A stretch of DNA of 35,541 nt from Ruminococcaceae bacterium UBA1730 (GTDB taxonomy: Bacteria > Bacillota > Clostridia > Oscillospirales > Acutalibacteraceae), in contig DCII01000028.1 of NCBI GenBank assembly GCA_002315935.1, forward strand, positions 13,983-49,523, given 5' to 3'. Under the pieces are notes generated by a model that was not told where the DNA came from, did no database searches, and saw only the letters and a program-made list of their open reading frames with translations. This document shows, in pieces, positions 16,181-23,864 of this stretch (positions within the stretch are counted from its first letter, which is position 1; every line of letters starts with the position of its first letter). The position numbers were made by a program, and so were the translations under genes.

Positions 16181-16906
16181 ATGGAGACAATTCTGAATTT
16201 TGACCTCTCGGTTTTCAAATTTGTTGAGGATTTTCTTTGGACAGACTGGTTCGACAAAATTGTTCCCTATGTCACATGGCTCGGAGACGGTGTTTTCTGG
16301 GTTATCGTTGCCGTTATTCTCTGCGTTCCCCAAAAAACACGCAAAATCGGCGTAGTAATGCTTCTTGCTCAGGGAATTATGCTGATAACGAACGATATTG
16401 CTCTCAAAACGCTTTTTTCAAGAACAAGACCCTTTGCCCTCTTCAACCCCACCGTTGCGGAGAAATGCGTCAACGGATACACTCACAAGGGAAAATTCCT
16501 TGAGGGTTGGATGAAGGAAGGCTATATTACGCAGGTTGCCGATGAGCTGAAAACATATTCTCAGGAATTCATCAGCAGGTGGCTTTCGACATATCATTAT
16601 CCTGAACATATCGGTTATCCATACGCTCACGGATATTCATTTCCGTCAGGTCACACCTCATCAAGCTTTGCCGCCGCTTGCGGAATGTTCGCCACAGCAA
16701 CAAAGAAGCAGAAAATATTTGGCATAATCGCAATTATTCTTGCCGCTCTTATCGGCTACACAAGAATTTATCTCCATGTGCATTACTGCACGGACGTTCT
16801 TGCCGGCACAATTGTCGGAATACTCTGTGCAGTCTGCGGTTATTTTGCCGGAAAAGCAATAATCAAAGCTGTTGAAAAGAAACTCGGCAAGAAAATCACA
16901 GAATAA
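16181..16906 (+). CDS. PAP2-family membrane phosphatase
   Basis: Integral membrane acid phosphatase (241 aa) of the PAP2 superfamily; members act on undecaprenyl diphosphate or phosphatidic acid/phosphatidylglycerol phosphate. The three phosphatase motifs are intact: KTLFSRTRP (about 76-84), SFPSGHTSSSF, and TRIYLHVHYCTD. Hydrophobic helices surround them. A longer stretch between motifs 1 and 2 (about 90-150) is mostly polar and likely extracytoplasmic. The ATG at 16181 has GAAAGG at good spacing; a TTG at 16163 in frame was rejected. Substrate not decided by sequence; undecaprenyl-diphosphate phosphatase is the most common role. Confidence 0.9.
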   Translation: METILNFDLSVFKFVEDFLWTDWFDKIVPYVTWLGDGVFWVIVAVILCVPQKTRKIGVVMLLAQGIMLITNDIALKTLFSRTRPFALFNPTVAEKCVNGYTHKGKFLEGWMKEGYITQVADELKTYSQEFISRWLSTYHYPEHIGYPYAHGYSFPSGHTSSSFAAACGMFATATKKQKIFGIIAIILAALIGYTRIYLHVHYCTDVLAGTIVGILCAVCGYFAGKAIIKAVEKKLGKKITE

Positions 16907-16918
16907 TCAAACAGCAAA

Positions 16919-16952
16919 GGCTCACCTTTCAAAAAGCGGTGAGCCGAATTTT
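16919..16952. terminator. Terminator between convergent PAP2 and YhhN genes
   Basis: Perfect 8-bp stem GGCTCACC/GGTGAGCC with an 11-nt loop; the plus strand continues GAATTTTTT. Confidence 0.9.
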
Positions 16953-17642
16953 TTATTCCATAAACGCCATTGAAAGAGCAAGAAGAGCCTGTGCAGGATA
17001 ATAGGTTGAAAGCTCGAGAGTGACAAAAAGATTCTTTTTCTTTATGGGAGTAAAATAGAGAAGTCCGAGGCAGGTATCGCTGAAAACGAACAGCAACGAG
17101 CCGATAAACGCAATTATGTTGGCTGTTTCAAAATCGGTAACAAGCAGATAAAGAGCCGCGGCGGCTTTATAAATCAGAATCGTATAATAAACCGTAAGCA
17201 GGGCTTTCAGCTTCGGCTCGGCATTCACCTTCATCGGTTTCATCAGCAAAAGAATAACAATTCCGACAGCAACGCTGAACAGAAGCGGAATTATGTTGAA
17301 GCCGCTCCTTAAAACAAAAGCAATCAAGAAAAACACATGACCGATAAGAAAAGAAAACGTTCCGAGCGGAATGAGCCTTCCTCTGAATTTCGGTGCAATT
17401 TCCTTTATGCCGAGAATAACATCTCCGCACCAACCGAACATCAAAGCAAAGCAGACAAGGCAGAAATATGTAACATTCCGGGGATTATGGCAATAGCCGA
17501 GAATAGCCGCCGAAACAAAGCCGAAGCTTGCCATGAACTTGCATATCATTCCCTCAAAGGATTTTCCTTTTCTTCTGAAAAGAATGCACATCAGAGCAAC
17601 CGCCAAAGTCAGAGCCACAATAATGAACACCAATACCGGCAT
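16953..17642 (-). CDS. YhhN-family membrane protein (lysoplasmalogenase-like)
   Basis: Polytopic membrane protein (229 aa, about eight helices) of the YhhN/TMEM86 family; eukaryotic members hydrolyse the vinyl-ether bond of lysoplasmalogens, a role that would suit plasmalogen-making anaerobes. Visible family marks: GDVILG with Asp, GSLLFVFSDTCLGLLYF (conserved Ser-Asp), and STYYPAQALLALS near the end. The ATG at 17642 has AGGAGG upstream; a longer frame to 17687 overlaps the preceding gene and was rejected. Last gene of the minus-strand operon, 26 nt after the acetyltransferase. Confidence 0.82.
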   Translation of the reverse strand: MPVLVFIIVALTLAVALMCILFRRKGKSFEGMICKFMASFGFVSAAILGYCHNPRNVTYFCLVCFALMFGWCGDVILGIKEIAPKFRGRLIPLGTFSFLIGHVFFLIAFVLRSGFNIIPLLFSVAVGIVILLLMKPMKVNAEPKLKALLTVYYTILIYKAAAALYLLVTDFETANIIAFIGSLLFVFSDTCLGLLYFTPIKKKNLFVTLELSTYYPAQALLALSMAFME

Positions 17643-17668
17643 ATTTATTCCTCCTTGACAAAACCTTC

Positions 17669-18385
17669 TTATTTCAGATTTGCCCATCTGCCGCAGATTT
17701 CAAATCCGCATTTTCTATAAAAATCTGCAAGAGCATCATTTCTGCAAAATAGAAAAACCTCTCCCCTGCTCATTTCGGTAAGATAGCGTACAAGCCTTTC
17801 CGCATAGCCTCTGCCACGCTTCGACTCTTTCGTTGCAACCGCTCCGAGAAGAACGCTTTTTCTTCCGCAGAAAAGTGCAGATGCACTTGCACACAGCCCG
17901 TCATCATCGGCAATTGCAGAAAGAAAAGCCGTATTTTTATTGAGCCTTGAGCAGAAATCCGCAAGAAATGCACCGTAGTCGCCCATTGAAAATCCGCAGG
18001 AGCAAAGCAGAGAATAAACCTCTTTTTTATCGTAATCTGTCAGAATTCCGCTTGCATCAATCGGTCTGTCATCCGTGTATTTAACTATGAATGACGAATC
18101 ATTGATTGAAAAATTCAGCTTTTCGGCAACTGCTCCAGAGCAGACTATATCCGAATATCCGATAACCTTCAGAAACTCCGAAAGCTCTTCAAAATCGGCA
18201 TTTTCGCCTGCAAAAACAGTTACTGCACCGTCAATTCTGCTGACCGCCGCCCTGCACTCATCCTGAACCCAAAAAAGTGCAAAATCGGTTGCACCATAGG
18301 TATCAAAAAGAGCCGTTATCCTTGCACAGAAGGGGTCTGCCGGAAGATTATCGAAAATTTCTCCGCTCGAAACAAGCTTTATCAT
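17669..18385 (-). CDS. GNAT-family N-acetyltransferase
   Basis: Acetyl-CoA-dependent acetyltransferase (238 aa) of unknown substrate. The C-terminal half (about 125-235) holds the GNAT core: LGAVATKESKRGRGYAERLV includes the acetyl-CoA pyrophosphate loop (RGRGYA), then FLFCRNDALADFYRKCGFEI as the typical end strand. The N-terminal half is a divergent domain resembling the first lobe of two-lobed GNATs. Its ATG overlaps the stop of the upstream M42 peptidase (ATGA), so the two are translationally coupled. Confidence 0.87.
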   Translation of the reverse strand: MIKLVSSGEIFDNLPADPFCARITALFDTYGATDFALFWVQDECRAAVSRIDGAVTVFAGENADFEELSEFLKVIGYSDIVCSGAVAEKLNFSINDSSFIVKYTDDRPIDASGILTDYDKKEVYSLLCSCGFSMGDYGAFLADFCSRLNKNTAFLSAIADDDGLCASASALFCGRKSVLLGAVATKESKRGRGYAERLVRYLTEMSRGEVFLFCRNDALADFYRKCGFEICGRWANLK

Positions 18386-19398
18386 TTCGCCAAATCCTCT
18401 GCAAGAGCACTGATAAGCTCATAACTGCTTTCAACATCTTTATACTTAATTACACACGCAGGCGAGTGAAGGTATCTGCATGGAACTGAAACCGCAAGCG
18501 TTTTAACTCCGCCCCTGCTTTGATGAATTGCACCTGCGTTGTTGCCGCCGGCAACCATCATTTTGGTCTGGCACGGAATATTCTTTTCTCTCGCAATTTC
18601 AAAAGCACGGTCAAAAAGCTCTTTATTATAGATAGTACTTCTGTCCATAAATGAAACAGCTCCGCCGTTGCCGAGAATGCACACTCTCTTATCATCCTTA
18701 ACCCCAGAAATATCTGCGGCAGTAGTTGTTTCAACTGCAATTGCATATTCCGGGTCAATGGTGAAGGTCGCAGTTTTTGCACCCTTCAGACCTGTTTCCT
18801 CCTGAACGCTGAACGAAAACCATAAATCGTATTCGGGTTCATTCTGAATCATTTTGATGAGAATTGCACAGCCTGCTCTGTCGTCAAGAGCCTTTGCCTT
18901 GAGAAAACCATCGCCGAATTCAACTGTTTCGGAGCTGAACCATGCAGAATCACCCGGCTGAACATATTTCAGAGCCTCGTCCCTGCTTGAAGCACCTATA
19001 TCAATATATAAATCATCATCTGACGGGAGCTTTGTTTCGTTCTCTCTGTCAACAAGGTGAATAGGCTTTATTCCGAAAACACCGTTAACCTCTTTTTCGC
19101 CGACCTTAACTCTTCTGCCTGCGAGAACTGCGGTGTTAATTCCGCCAACCTTGACGAAATGAAGAAATCCATCGGAGGTTATGTCGGAAATAATGAATCC
19201 GACCTCATCCATATGAGCATCTATCATAACCTTATGGTTTGACGGCTTTTTTCCTTTTCTGAAAACAATCAGGTTTCCGAGAGGGTCAATTCTATATTCA
19301 GCGTAATCCTTTATCTGCTCTGTTATAAATTCACAGACCTTGTTTTCTCTGCCCGAAATGCCCGGAACGGCACTCAATTCTTTGATAAGCTCAAGCAT
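18382..19398 (-). CDS. M42-family metalloaminopeptidase, copy 1
   Basis: Cytosolic dimetal aminopeptidase (338 aa; glutamyl aminopeptidase/FrvX/YsdC group, often assembling into tetrahedral dodecamers). Metal and catalytic motifs: IDAHMDEVGF (H62, D64), ALDDRAGC, VQEETGLKGA (catalytic Glu pair) and the C-terminal RYLHSPACVIKYKDVES. The ATG at 19398 has AGGAG at 8 nt; a GTG at 19407 touches that site and was rejected. It overlaps the upstream M42 gene by 8 nt. Presumably degrades peptides released by other proteases. Confidence 0.93.
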   Translation of the reverse strand: MLELIKELSAVPGISGRENKVCEFITEQIKDYAEYRIDPLGNLIVFRKGKKPSNHKVMIDAHMDEVGFIISDITSDGFLHFVKVGGINTAVLAGRRVKVGEKEVNGVFGIKPIHLVDRENETKLPSDDDLYIDIGASSRDEALKYVQPGDSAWFSSETVEFGDGFLKAKALDDRAGCAILIKMIQNEPEYDLWFSFSVQEETGLKGAKTATFTIDPEYAIAVETTTAADISGVKDDKRVCILGNGGAVSFMDRSTIYNKELFDRAFEIAREKNIPCQTKMMVAGGNNAGAIHQSRGGVKTLAVSVPCRYLHSPACVIKYKDVESSYELISALAEDLAK

Positions 19399-20425
19399 TT
19401 GTGCCACTCCTTTCGGTGATATATGCGGCTATGAGCTTTGCAGTTTCTTCAATATCCGAAAGGTCACAAAGCTCAACTGCGGTGTGCATATTTCTGATGG
19501 GGATTGAAAGCAGAGCCGTTTTGCATCCTCTGCCCGAAATCTGAATTTCATCACAGTTTGTGCCTGTTCTGCCGCCCATAACCTCATTCTGATACTGTAT
19601 TTCATTTTCTTCGGCAAGTCTCTTCAAGCTTTTGCTCATTTCAAAATCGAGAGACGGCGAATAGCCAATCATTGTTCCCATGCCGAGAGAAGCATATTTT
19701 TCGCTACTTATATTCGGAGCTGATGCAAAGCTGACATCAACTGCAATTGCTTCGTCAGCCTGTGCAGAGAATGCACCGGTCAAAGCACCGCTTCCACCTG
19801 TTTCTTCCTGAGAAGAAAACATAACGGTAATCTTCGCATTTCCTGTTTTGCCTTCAAGAAGCTCCAATGCACGCAAAATGGCGGCAACCCCTGCCCTGTC
19901 ATCAATGCACGCAGAAGCAACCCTGTTGCCCAGAAGCTCATCAAACGAGCTGTTGAAGGTTATTCTGTCACCGGGTTCGACGATTTTCTCGGCATTCTCC
20001 CTCGAAAGACCGATGTCAATTGAAACATCGTCAAAGCCCTTCGCCTTGCCTTCATCATCCTTCGAAGCAAGGTGAGGAGGAGTTGAGGTCACAACTCCGA
20101 AAACATCTTTTTTTCCGTGAACGGTAACATCCGAAGCCGCAAGCACTCTGGCATCTGAGCCTCCGCACTTGGCAACCTTGAGAAATCCCGTTTCGTCAAT
20201 TGCGGTAACAACAAGACCGATTTGGTCGATATGGGCATCAAGAAGAATGTGAATTCCGTTTCCGTCAAGCCTTCCGATAACACTTCCGAGGGGGCTGATT
20301 TCAACATCCATATATTTTTTCAGCATTCCTGCGGCAATCTCCGCCGCTTCCGCTTCATCGCCCGAAGTGCCGTTTGCGGCACAAAGAGCCTTCAGAAGCA
20401 ACGAAACATTCTGATATTCACTCAT
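19391..20425 (-). CDS. M42-family metalloaminopeptidase, copy 2
   Basis: Second M42 enzyme (344 aa), diverged from the downstream copy. Motifs: LDAHIDQIGLV (His and Asp ligands kept; the usual following Glu is Gln), IDDRAGVAAIL, SSQEETGGSGA, and the C-terminal MHTAVELCDLSDIEE. The Q in place of E next to the metal-binding Asp and the divergent sequence suggest a different specificity. It sits 15 nt after galK and overlaps copy 1, so the two are probably made together and might form mixed assemblies (inference). Confidence 0.92.
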   Translation of the reverse strand: MSEYQNVSLLLKALCAANGTSGDEAEAAEIAAGMLKKYMDVEISPLGSVIGRLDGNGIHILLDAHIDQIGLVVTAIDETGFLKVAKCGGSDARVLAASDVTVHGKKDVFGVVTSTPPHLASKDDEGKAKGFDDVSIDIGLSRENAEKIVEPGDRITFNSSFDELLGNRVASACIDDRAGVAAILRALELLEGKTGNAKITVMFSSQEETGGSGALTGAFSAQADEAIAVDVSFASAPNISSEKYASLGMGTMIGYSPSLDFEMSKSLKRLAEENEIQYQNEVMGGRTGTNCDEIQISGRGCKTALLSIPIRNMHTAVELCDLSDIEETAKLIAAYITERSGTNA

Positions 20426-20440
20426 TCAAAACACTTCCGA

Positions 20441-21718
20441 TTATGCTATCATAGCTCCGCCTATGGGACGGATATTGAGAACATAGCATGATTTTTCGCC
20501 GAAAACGGCACAGATTTTTTTCTTGAATTCATCAAGAAGCTCAAGTGGAACAAAAGCCTGAATCGTTCCTGCGAAGCCGCCACCGTGAACTCTCCACGCA
20601 CCCTTGCCTTTGAGGATGTCGTTGCAGAGAGCAAGAGCAACGCTCACTGCCTGACTTGAGGGATTCTTGCAGGTATACACATTCTGATTATACATATACG
20701 ATGAAAAACCGCTTTCAATAACAAGCGACTTGAATGCTTCAAAATCACCCTTTTTAAGGGCATCTGCCTGCTTTGCAACTCGGTCATTCTCGTTGAAGAA
20801 GTGCATTGCTCGAAGAACGGCTCTGTCCCCTGCCGAATCACGAAGAATGCTTATATTCTTTTCAAATTCTTCTCTGTCAACCTCACGGAGAACCTTTTTG
20901 CCGAGCTTTGAAGCAACAAGCTCCATTTCTCCCCTTACTGCGGCATATTCATCGGTTAAATCCGAATGGTCTGCTCCCGTGTCAACAATGCAGAGAGCAT
21001 GGTTACATGATGAAAATTCAAAATCAACCTTGTTGATAATCGGCTTTGAAGGGTCATTGAAATCAATTGCAACGAAACCGCCGACCGAGCAAGCCATCTG
21101 GTCCATAAGACCACAGGGTTTGCCGAAATATCTGTTCTCAGCAAACTGAGCAATCTGTGCAATTTCAACGGCACTAACCTTGCCGTCATTATAAAGATGG
21201 TTAAGCATGGTGCCGAGAAGAACCTCGAATGCGGCTGATGATGAAAGTCCCGAGCCGGAAATAACATCGGATGCGGTTGCGGCATCAAAGCCACCTATAT
21301 TATATCCTCTGTTTTTGAATTCGGCACATACACCACGGATAAGCGAAGCAGATTGATTTCTTTCATTGGGCATGACTTCAAGCTCTGAAAGGTCAACAAC
21401 ATCCATTTCGAAGCCTTCCGATTTAACTCTGACAATGTTTTCATCATTCTTTCCGGCAACGGCAATTGCATCAAGGTCAACGCCTGCCGCAAGAACACAG
21501 CCGTGGTTATGGTCTGTATGGTTACCGCCGACCTCGGTTCTGCCCGGTGCACTGAATGCGTTAACCTCTCTGTCTGCTCCGAAAAGCTCTTCAAAGGCTT
21601 CGGCAACTCTGATATATCTTTTTTTCTGATTTTCAATATCTTCTGATTTATAGATTTTCTCTAAAATCCCGTTCAATTCGTCTGATTCGAATTTTTTCTT
21701 AAGGATTGACATTTTCAT
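20441..21718 (-). CDS. galK: Galactokinase (GHMP kinase)
   Basis: Phosphorylates galactose to galactose-1-phosphate in the Leloir pathway. 425 aa. Sugar-binding signature SAPGRTEVGGNHTDHNHG (about 57-73), ATP-binding GSGLSSSAAFEVLLG, and C-terminal WRVHGGGFAGTIQAF. RTEVGGNHTDH (instead of R.N.IGEH.D in many galactokinases) is seen in a set of clostridial homologs, so the exact sugar deserves caution. The start is ATG 21718 with AAGGA at 10 nt; alternatives are ATG 21712 or TTG 21727. It overlaps the upstream VTT gene by about 20 nt. No galT or galE is next to it. Confidence 0.88.
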   Translation of the reverse strand: MKMSILKKKFESDELNGILEKIYKSEDIENQKKRYIRVAEAFEELFGADREVNAFSAPGRTEVGGNHTDHNHGCVLAAGVDLDAIAVAGKNDENIVRVKSEGFEMDVVDLSELEVMPNERNQSASLIRGVCAEFKNRGYNIGGFDAATASDVISGSGLSSSAAFEVLLGTMLNHLYNDGKVSAVEIAQIAQFAENRYFGKPCGLMDQMACSVGGFVAIDFNDPSKPIINKVDFEFSSCNHALCIVDTGADHSDLTDEYAAVRGEMELVASKLGKKVLREVDREEFEKNISILRDSAGDRAVLRAMHFFNENDRVAKQADALKKGDFEAFKSLVIESGFSSYMYNQNVYTCKNPSSQAVSVALALCNDILKGKGAWRVHGGGFAGTIQAFVPLELLDEFKKKICAVFGEKSCYVLNIRPIGGAMIA

Positions 21719-22499
21719 TTTCTTCAATTCCTTCCTTTTTCTTTTGCTTTTTTCCTTTTGCGTATTTTACGGTTTTTTCAACGCCTATCCATACTCCGTT
21801 GACGCTCAACGCCGCCATTCCCGAAATGAAGCTGATAACCATAAGCGGAACGAGAAATCCGGGAGAAAGAGGGTCAAAAACATTTCTTCCGACAAAGGTA
21901 AACGAGAGAAGTCTCGGCAAGAAACCGACCATTGAGAAAAGGAGATATTTCGGATAGCCAAAATCAAATGAACCGTAAACTGCGGAAATTGTGTTAATCG
22001 GAACTCCGGGAACAAGGCGAAGAGCGATAAGCAAAGGCGAATTTCCCTTGCCGTCCCTCTGAATAAGGTTACGCAATCTGCCCCATTTGCTGATTACCTT
22101 CCATGCGTTACCTGCTCCGAATCTTCTTCCGACAAAATAGCGGATTGAAAGCAGAATTGAAAATCCGACAATGTTAACGGGAACTGCAAGATACATCGGC
22201 AAAACGATACCCGTCAGAAAGCATACCGTTGAAGTTGGATAAATCGGAATAAACGATTTAATTGCAAAAAGAAGCAATATCGCTCCGATAACCTCCCATG
22301 AATATTCAAGCTCAGTAATCCTGATTTCAATCCGTTCAAGAACTTCAAGCACCTCGTCATAAGCATACCAGATTTCTTCATAACGAAGCGAAAGCAAAAG
22401 CAATGCTATCAGGAACGAAAGAGCGATAAGAATCAATCCCGAAAACAGAAGTATTAACTTGGGTTTTCTTTTTTTTGTCAAATTATTCACCGCACTCAT
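21699..22499 (-). CDS. VTT-domain (TVP38/TMEM64-like) membrane protein
   Basis: DedA-superfamily membrane protein (266 aa); family members act in lipid or ion translocation across the bilayer. A first helix (about 14-38) is followed by a charged loop (about 40-67) and the VTT domain: FIPIYPTSTVCFLTGIVLP, ILLSIRYFVGRRFG, the re-entrant LRLVPGVPINTISAVYGSF, and FLPRLLSFTFVG. The C-terminal tail is highly basic. First gene of the operon with galK, two M42, GNAT and YhhN; no strong ribosome binding site before the ATG. Confidence 0.87.
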   Translation of the reverse strand: MSAVNNLTKKRKPKLILLFSGLILIALSFLIALLLLSLRYEEIWYAYDEVLEVLERIEIRITELEYSWEVIGAILLLFAIKSFIPIYPTSTVCFLTGIVLPMYLAVPVNIVGFSILLSIRYFVGRRFGAGNAWKVISKWGRLRNLIQRDGKGNSPLLIALRLVPGVPINTISAVYGSFDFGYPKYLLFSMVGFLPRLLSFTFVGRNVFDPLSPGFLVPLMVISFISGMAALSVNGVWIGVEKTVKYAKGKKQKKKEGIEENENVNP

Positions 22500-22518
22500 A
22501 AAAATAGCTACTCAAGTT

Positions 22519-22547
22519 ATTGTATAATAATTTAAACTTTCGGTCAA
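22519..22547 (-). promoter_or_regulatory. Promoter of VTT-galK-M42-M42-GNAT-YhhN operon
   Basis: Minus strand TTGACC (22547-22542), 17-nt spacer, TACAAT (22524-22519). The leader would be very short, about 12 nt. Confidence 0.75.
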
Positions 22548-22614
22548 TATTATTTCATAATTTATATTTTATTTTTTTAAGATTTATGATATATTGTTAT
22601 CAGGAGATGAGAAC

Positions 22615-23562
22615 ATGAAAATTACAATTCTTGACGGTTACGCAGAAAACCCCGGTGACCTTTCCTGGGACTGGCTTAATAAATACGGCGATGTGAAGAT
22701 TTTTGAACGCACACCAAAAGAAAAAATTGCCGAAAGATGCACCGACAGCGAAGTAATCATCACAAACAAAACACCTCTTCGTGCGGAGCTTTTGAAATCG
22801 CTCCCGAAGCTTCAATATGTCGGTCTTCTCAGCACGGGATTCAATATTGTTGACTGGGAATTCTGCAAAGAAAAAGGAATACCCGTCTGCAACATTCCGT
22901 CCTACAGCACTGATGCAGTAGCTCAACTGACCTTTGCACATATTCTTGAGCATACTAATGCAGTTGCGGCACACAGCAATTCAGTTCACAGCGGAGAGTG
23001 GTCTGCCTGCAAGGACTTCTGCTATTGGGTTTCTCCGCTTACGGAGCTTTCGGGAAAAACAATCGGTATTATCGGCTTCGGCAAAATCGGAAAATCAGTT
23101 GCAAAAATAGCTCTCGCATTCGGAATGAAGGTTTTAGCTTCAACCAATCATCCTTCGCCGTTTGAAGGCGTTGAATTTTCAGACCGAGATGAACTGCTGA
23201 AAAAAAGCGATTATGTAACTCTGCATTGCCCTCTTAATGCAGAAACGGAAAACATGGTCAATTCCGATTTTCTTGCAAAAATGAAATCATCTGCTATTCT
23301 TATTAACACCTCAAGAGGTCAGGTTATTGACGAAAATGCACTTGCTCAGGCATTGAAGGACGGCGTTATAGCAGGTGCAGGTCTTGATGTTTTATCGGAA
23401 GAACCTCCGAAAGCATCTAATCCCCTGCTCTCAATTCCGCAATGCACAATCACTCCGCATATCGCATGGGCAGGCTGTGAAACCCGAGCACGGCTGATGG
23501 AAATCTGTAAAAGCAATGTTGAGGCATTCTTTGAAGGCAAACCAATCAACTGTGTATATTAA
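22615..23562 (+). CDS. D-2-hydroxyacid dehydrogenase (glycerate/hydroxypyruvate type)
   Basis: NAD(P)-dependent dehydrogenase (315 aa) reducing a 2-keto acid such as hydroxypyruvate. Nucleotide-binding GIIGFGKIG at about 151-159, catalytic Arg in NTSRG (R234), Glu in LDVLSEEPP, and His in TPHIAWAG (H282). Start ATG at 22615 follows CAGGAGATGAG; a TTG-started frame from 22594 has no ribosome binding site. It is divergent from the VTT operon and followed by a clear terminator; no metabolic neighbour reveals the exact substrate. Confidence 0.93.
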   Translation: MKITILDGYAENPGDLSWDWLNKYGDVKIFERTPKEKIAERCTDSEVIITNKTPLRAELLKSLPKLQYVGLLSTGFNIVDWEFCKEKGIPVCNIPSYSTDAVAQLTFAHILEHTNAVAAHSNSVHSGEWSACKDFCYWVSPLTELSGKTIGIIGFGKIGKSVAKIALAFGMKVLASTNHPSPFEGVEFSDRDELLKKSDYVTLHCPLNAETENMVNSDFLAKMKSSAILINTSRGQVIDENALAQALKDGVIAGAGLDVLSEEPPKASNPLLSIPQCTITPHIAWAGCETRARLMEICKSNVEAFFEGKPINCVY

Positions 23563-23566
23563 AAGA

Positions 23567-23616
23567 AACCGATTATTCTGCAAGAAAACAGGCAGGATAA
23601 TCGGTTCTTTCTTTTT
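23567..23616 (+). terminator. Terminator of 2-hydroxyacid dehydrogenase gene
   Basis: Ten-bp stem AACCGATTAT/ATAATCGGTT, extended inward by CTGC/GCAG, followed by CTTTCTTTTT. Confidence 0.92.
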
Positions 23617-23685
23617 AAAAACTTCTTCACGGGAAGTTGGGATGTCAGGAATATCAGCATTGATAATATTGATAGAGAAGGTTCG

Positions 23686-23773
23686 GTCATTGCGAGCGAA
23701 GCGTGGCAATCCGCTTTCACTTCGCAGAATATTACGGATTACCACACCGGTCTGCGGAACGTTTCGGAATAAC
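23686..23773. repeat. MITE-like interspersed repeat with inverted ends (partly decayed)
   Basis: An 88-bp element. Outer ends GTCATTGCGA (23686-23695) and TCGGAATAAC (23764-23773) are inverted with 8 of 10 matches; inner arms GTGGCAATCCG (23703-23713) and CGGATTACCAC (23735-23745) are inverted with one mismatch. The string CATTGCGAGCGAAGCGTGGC is typical of repeats scattered in many bacterial genomes. It occupies the 302-bp gap between convergent genes; the 23617-23685 part holds nothing recognisable. Confidence 0.6.
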
Positions 23774-23819
23774 ATTCCATTTCCTATTTTATTTGTCCCA
23801 GCTTTCCGTGTAGACCCTT

Positions 23820-23854
23820 AAAAAATCAGAACCTGCCGAATGACAGATTCTGAT
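23820..23854 (-). terminator. Terminator of cysteine-repeat operon
   Basis: Minus-strand 13-bp stem ATCAGAATCTGTC/GGCAGGTTCTGAT with two G-U pairs and an ATTC loop, followed by TTTTTTAA. Confidence 0.9.
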
Positions 23855-23864
23855 AAAAAACTTT

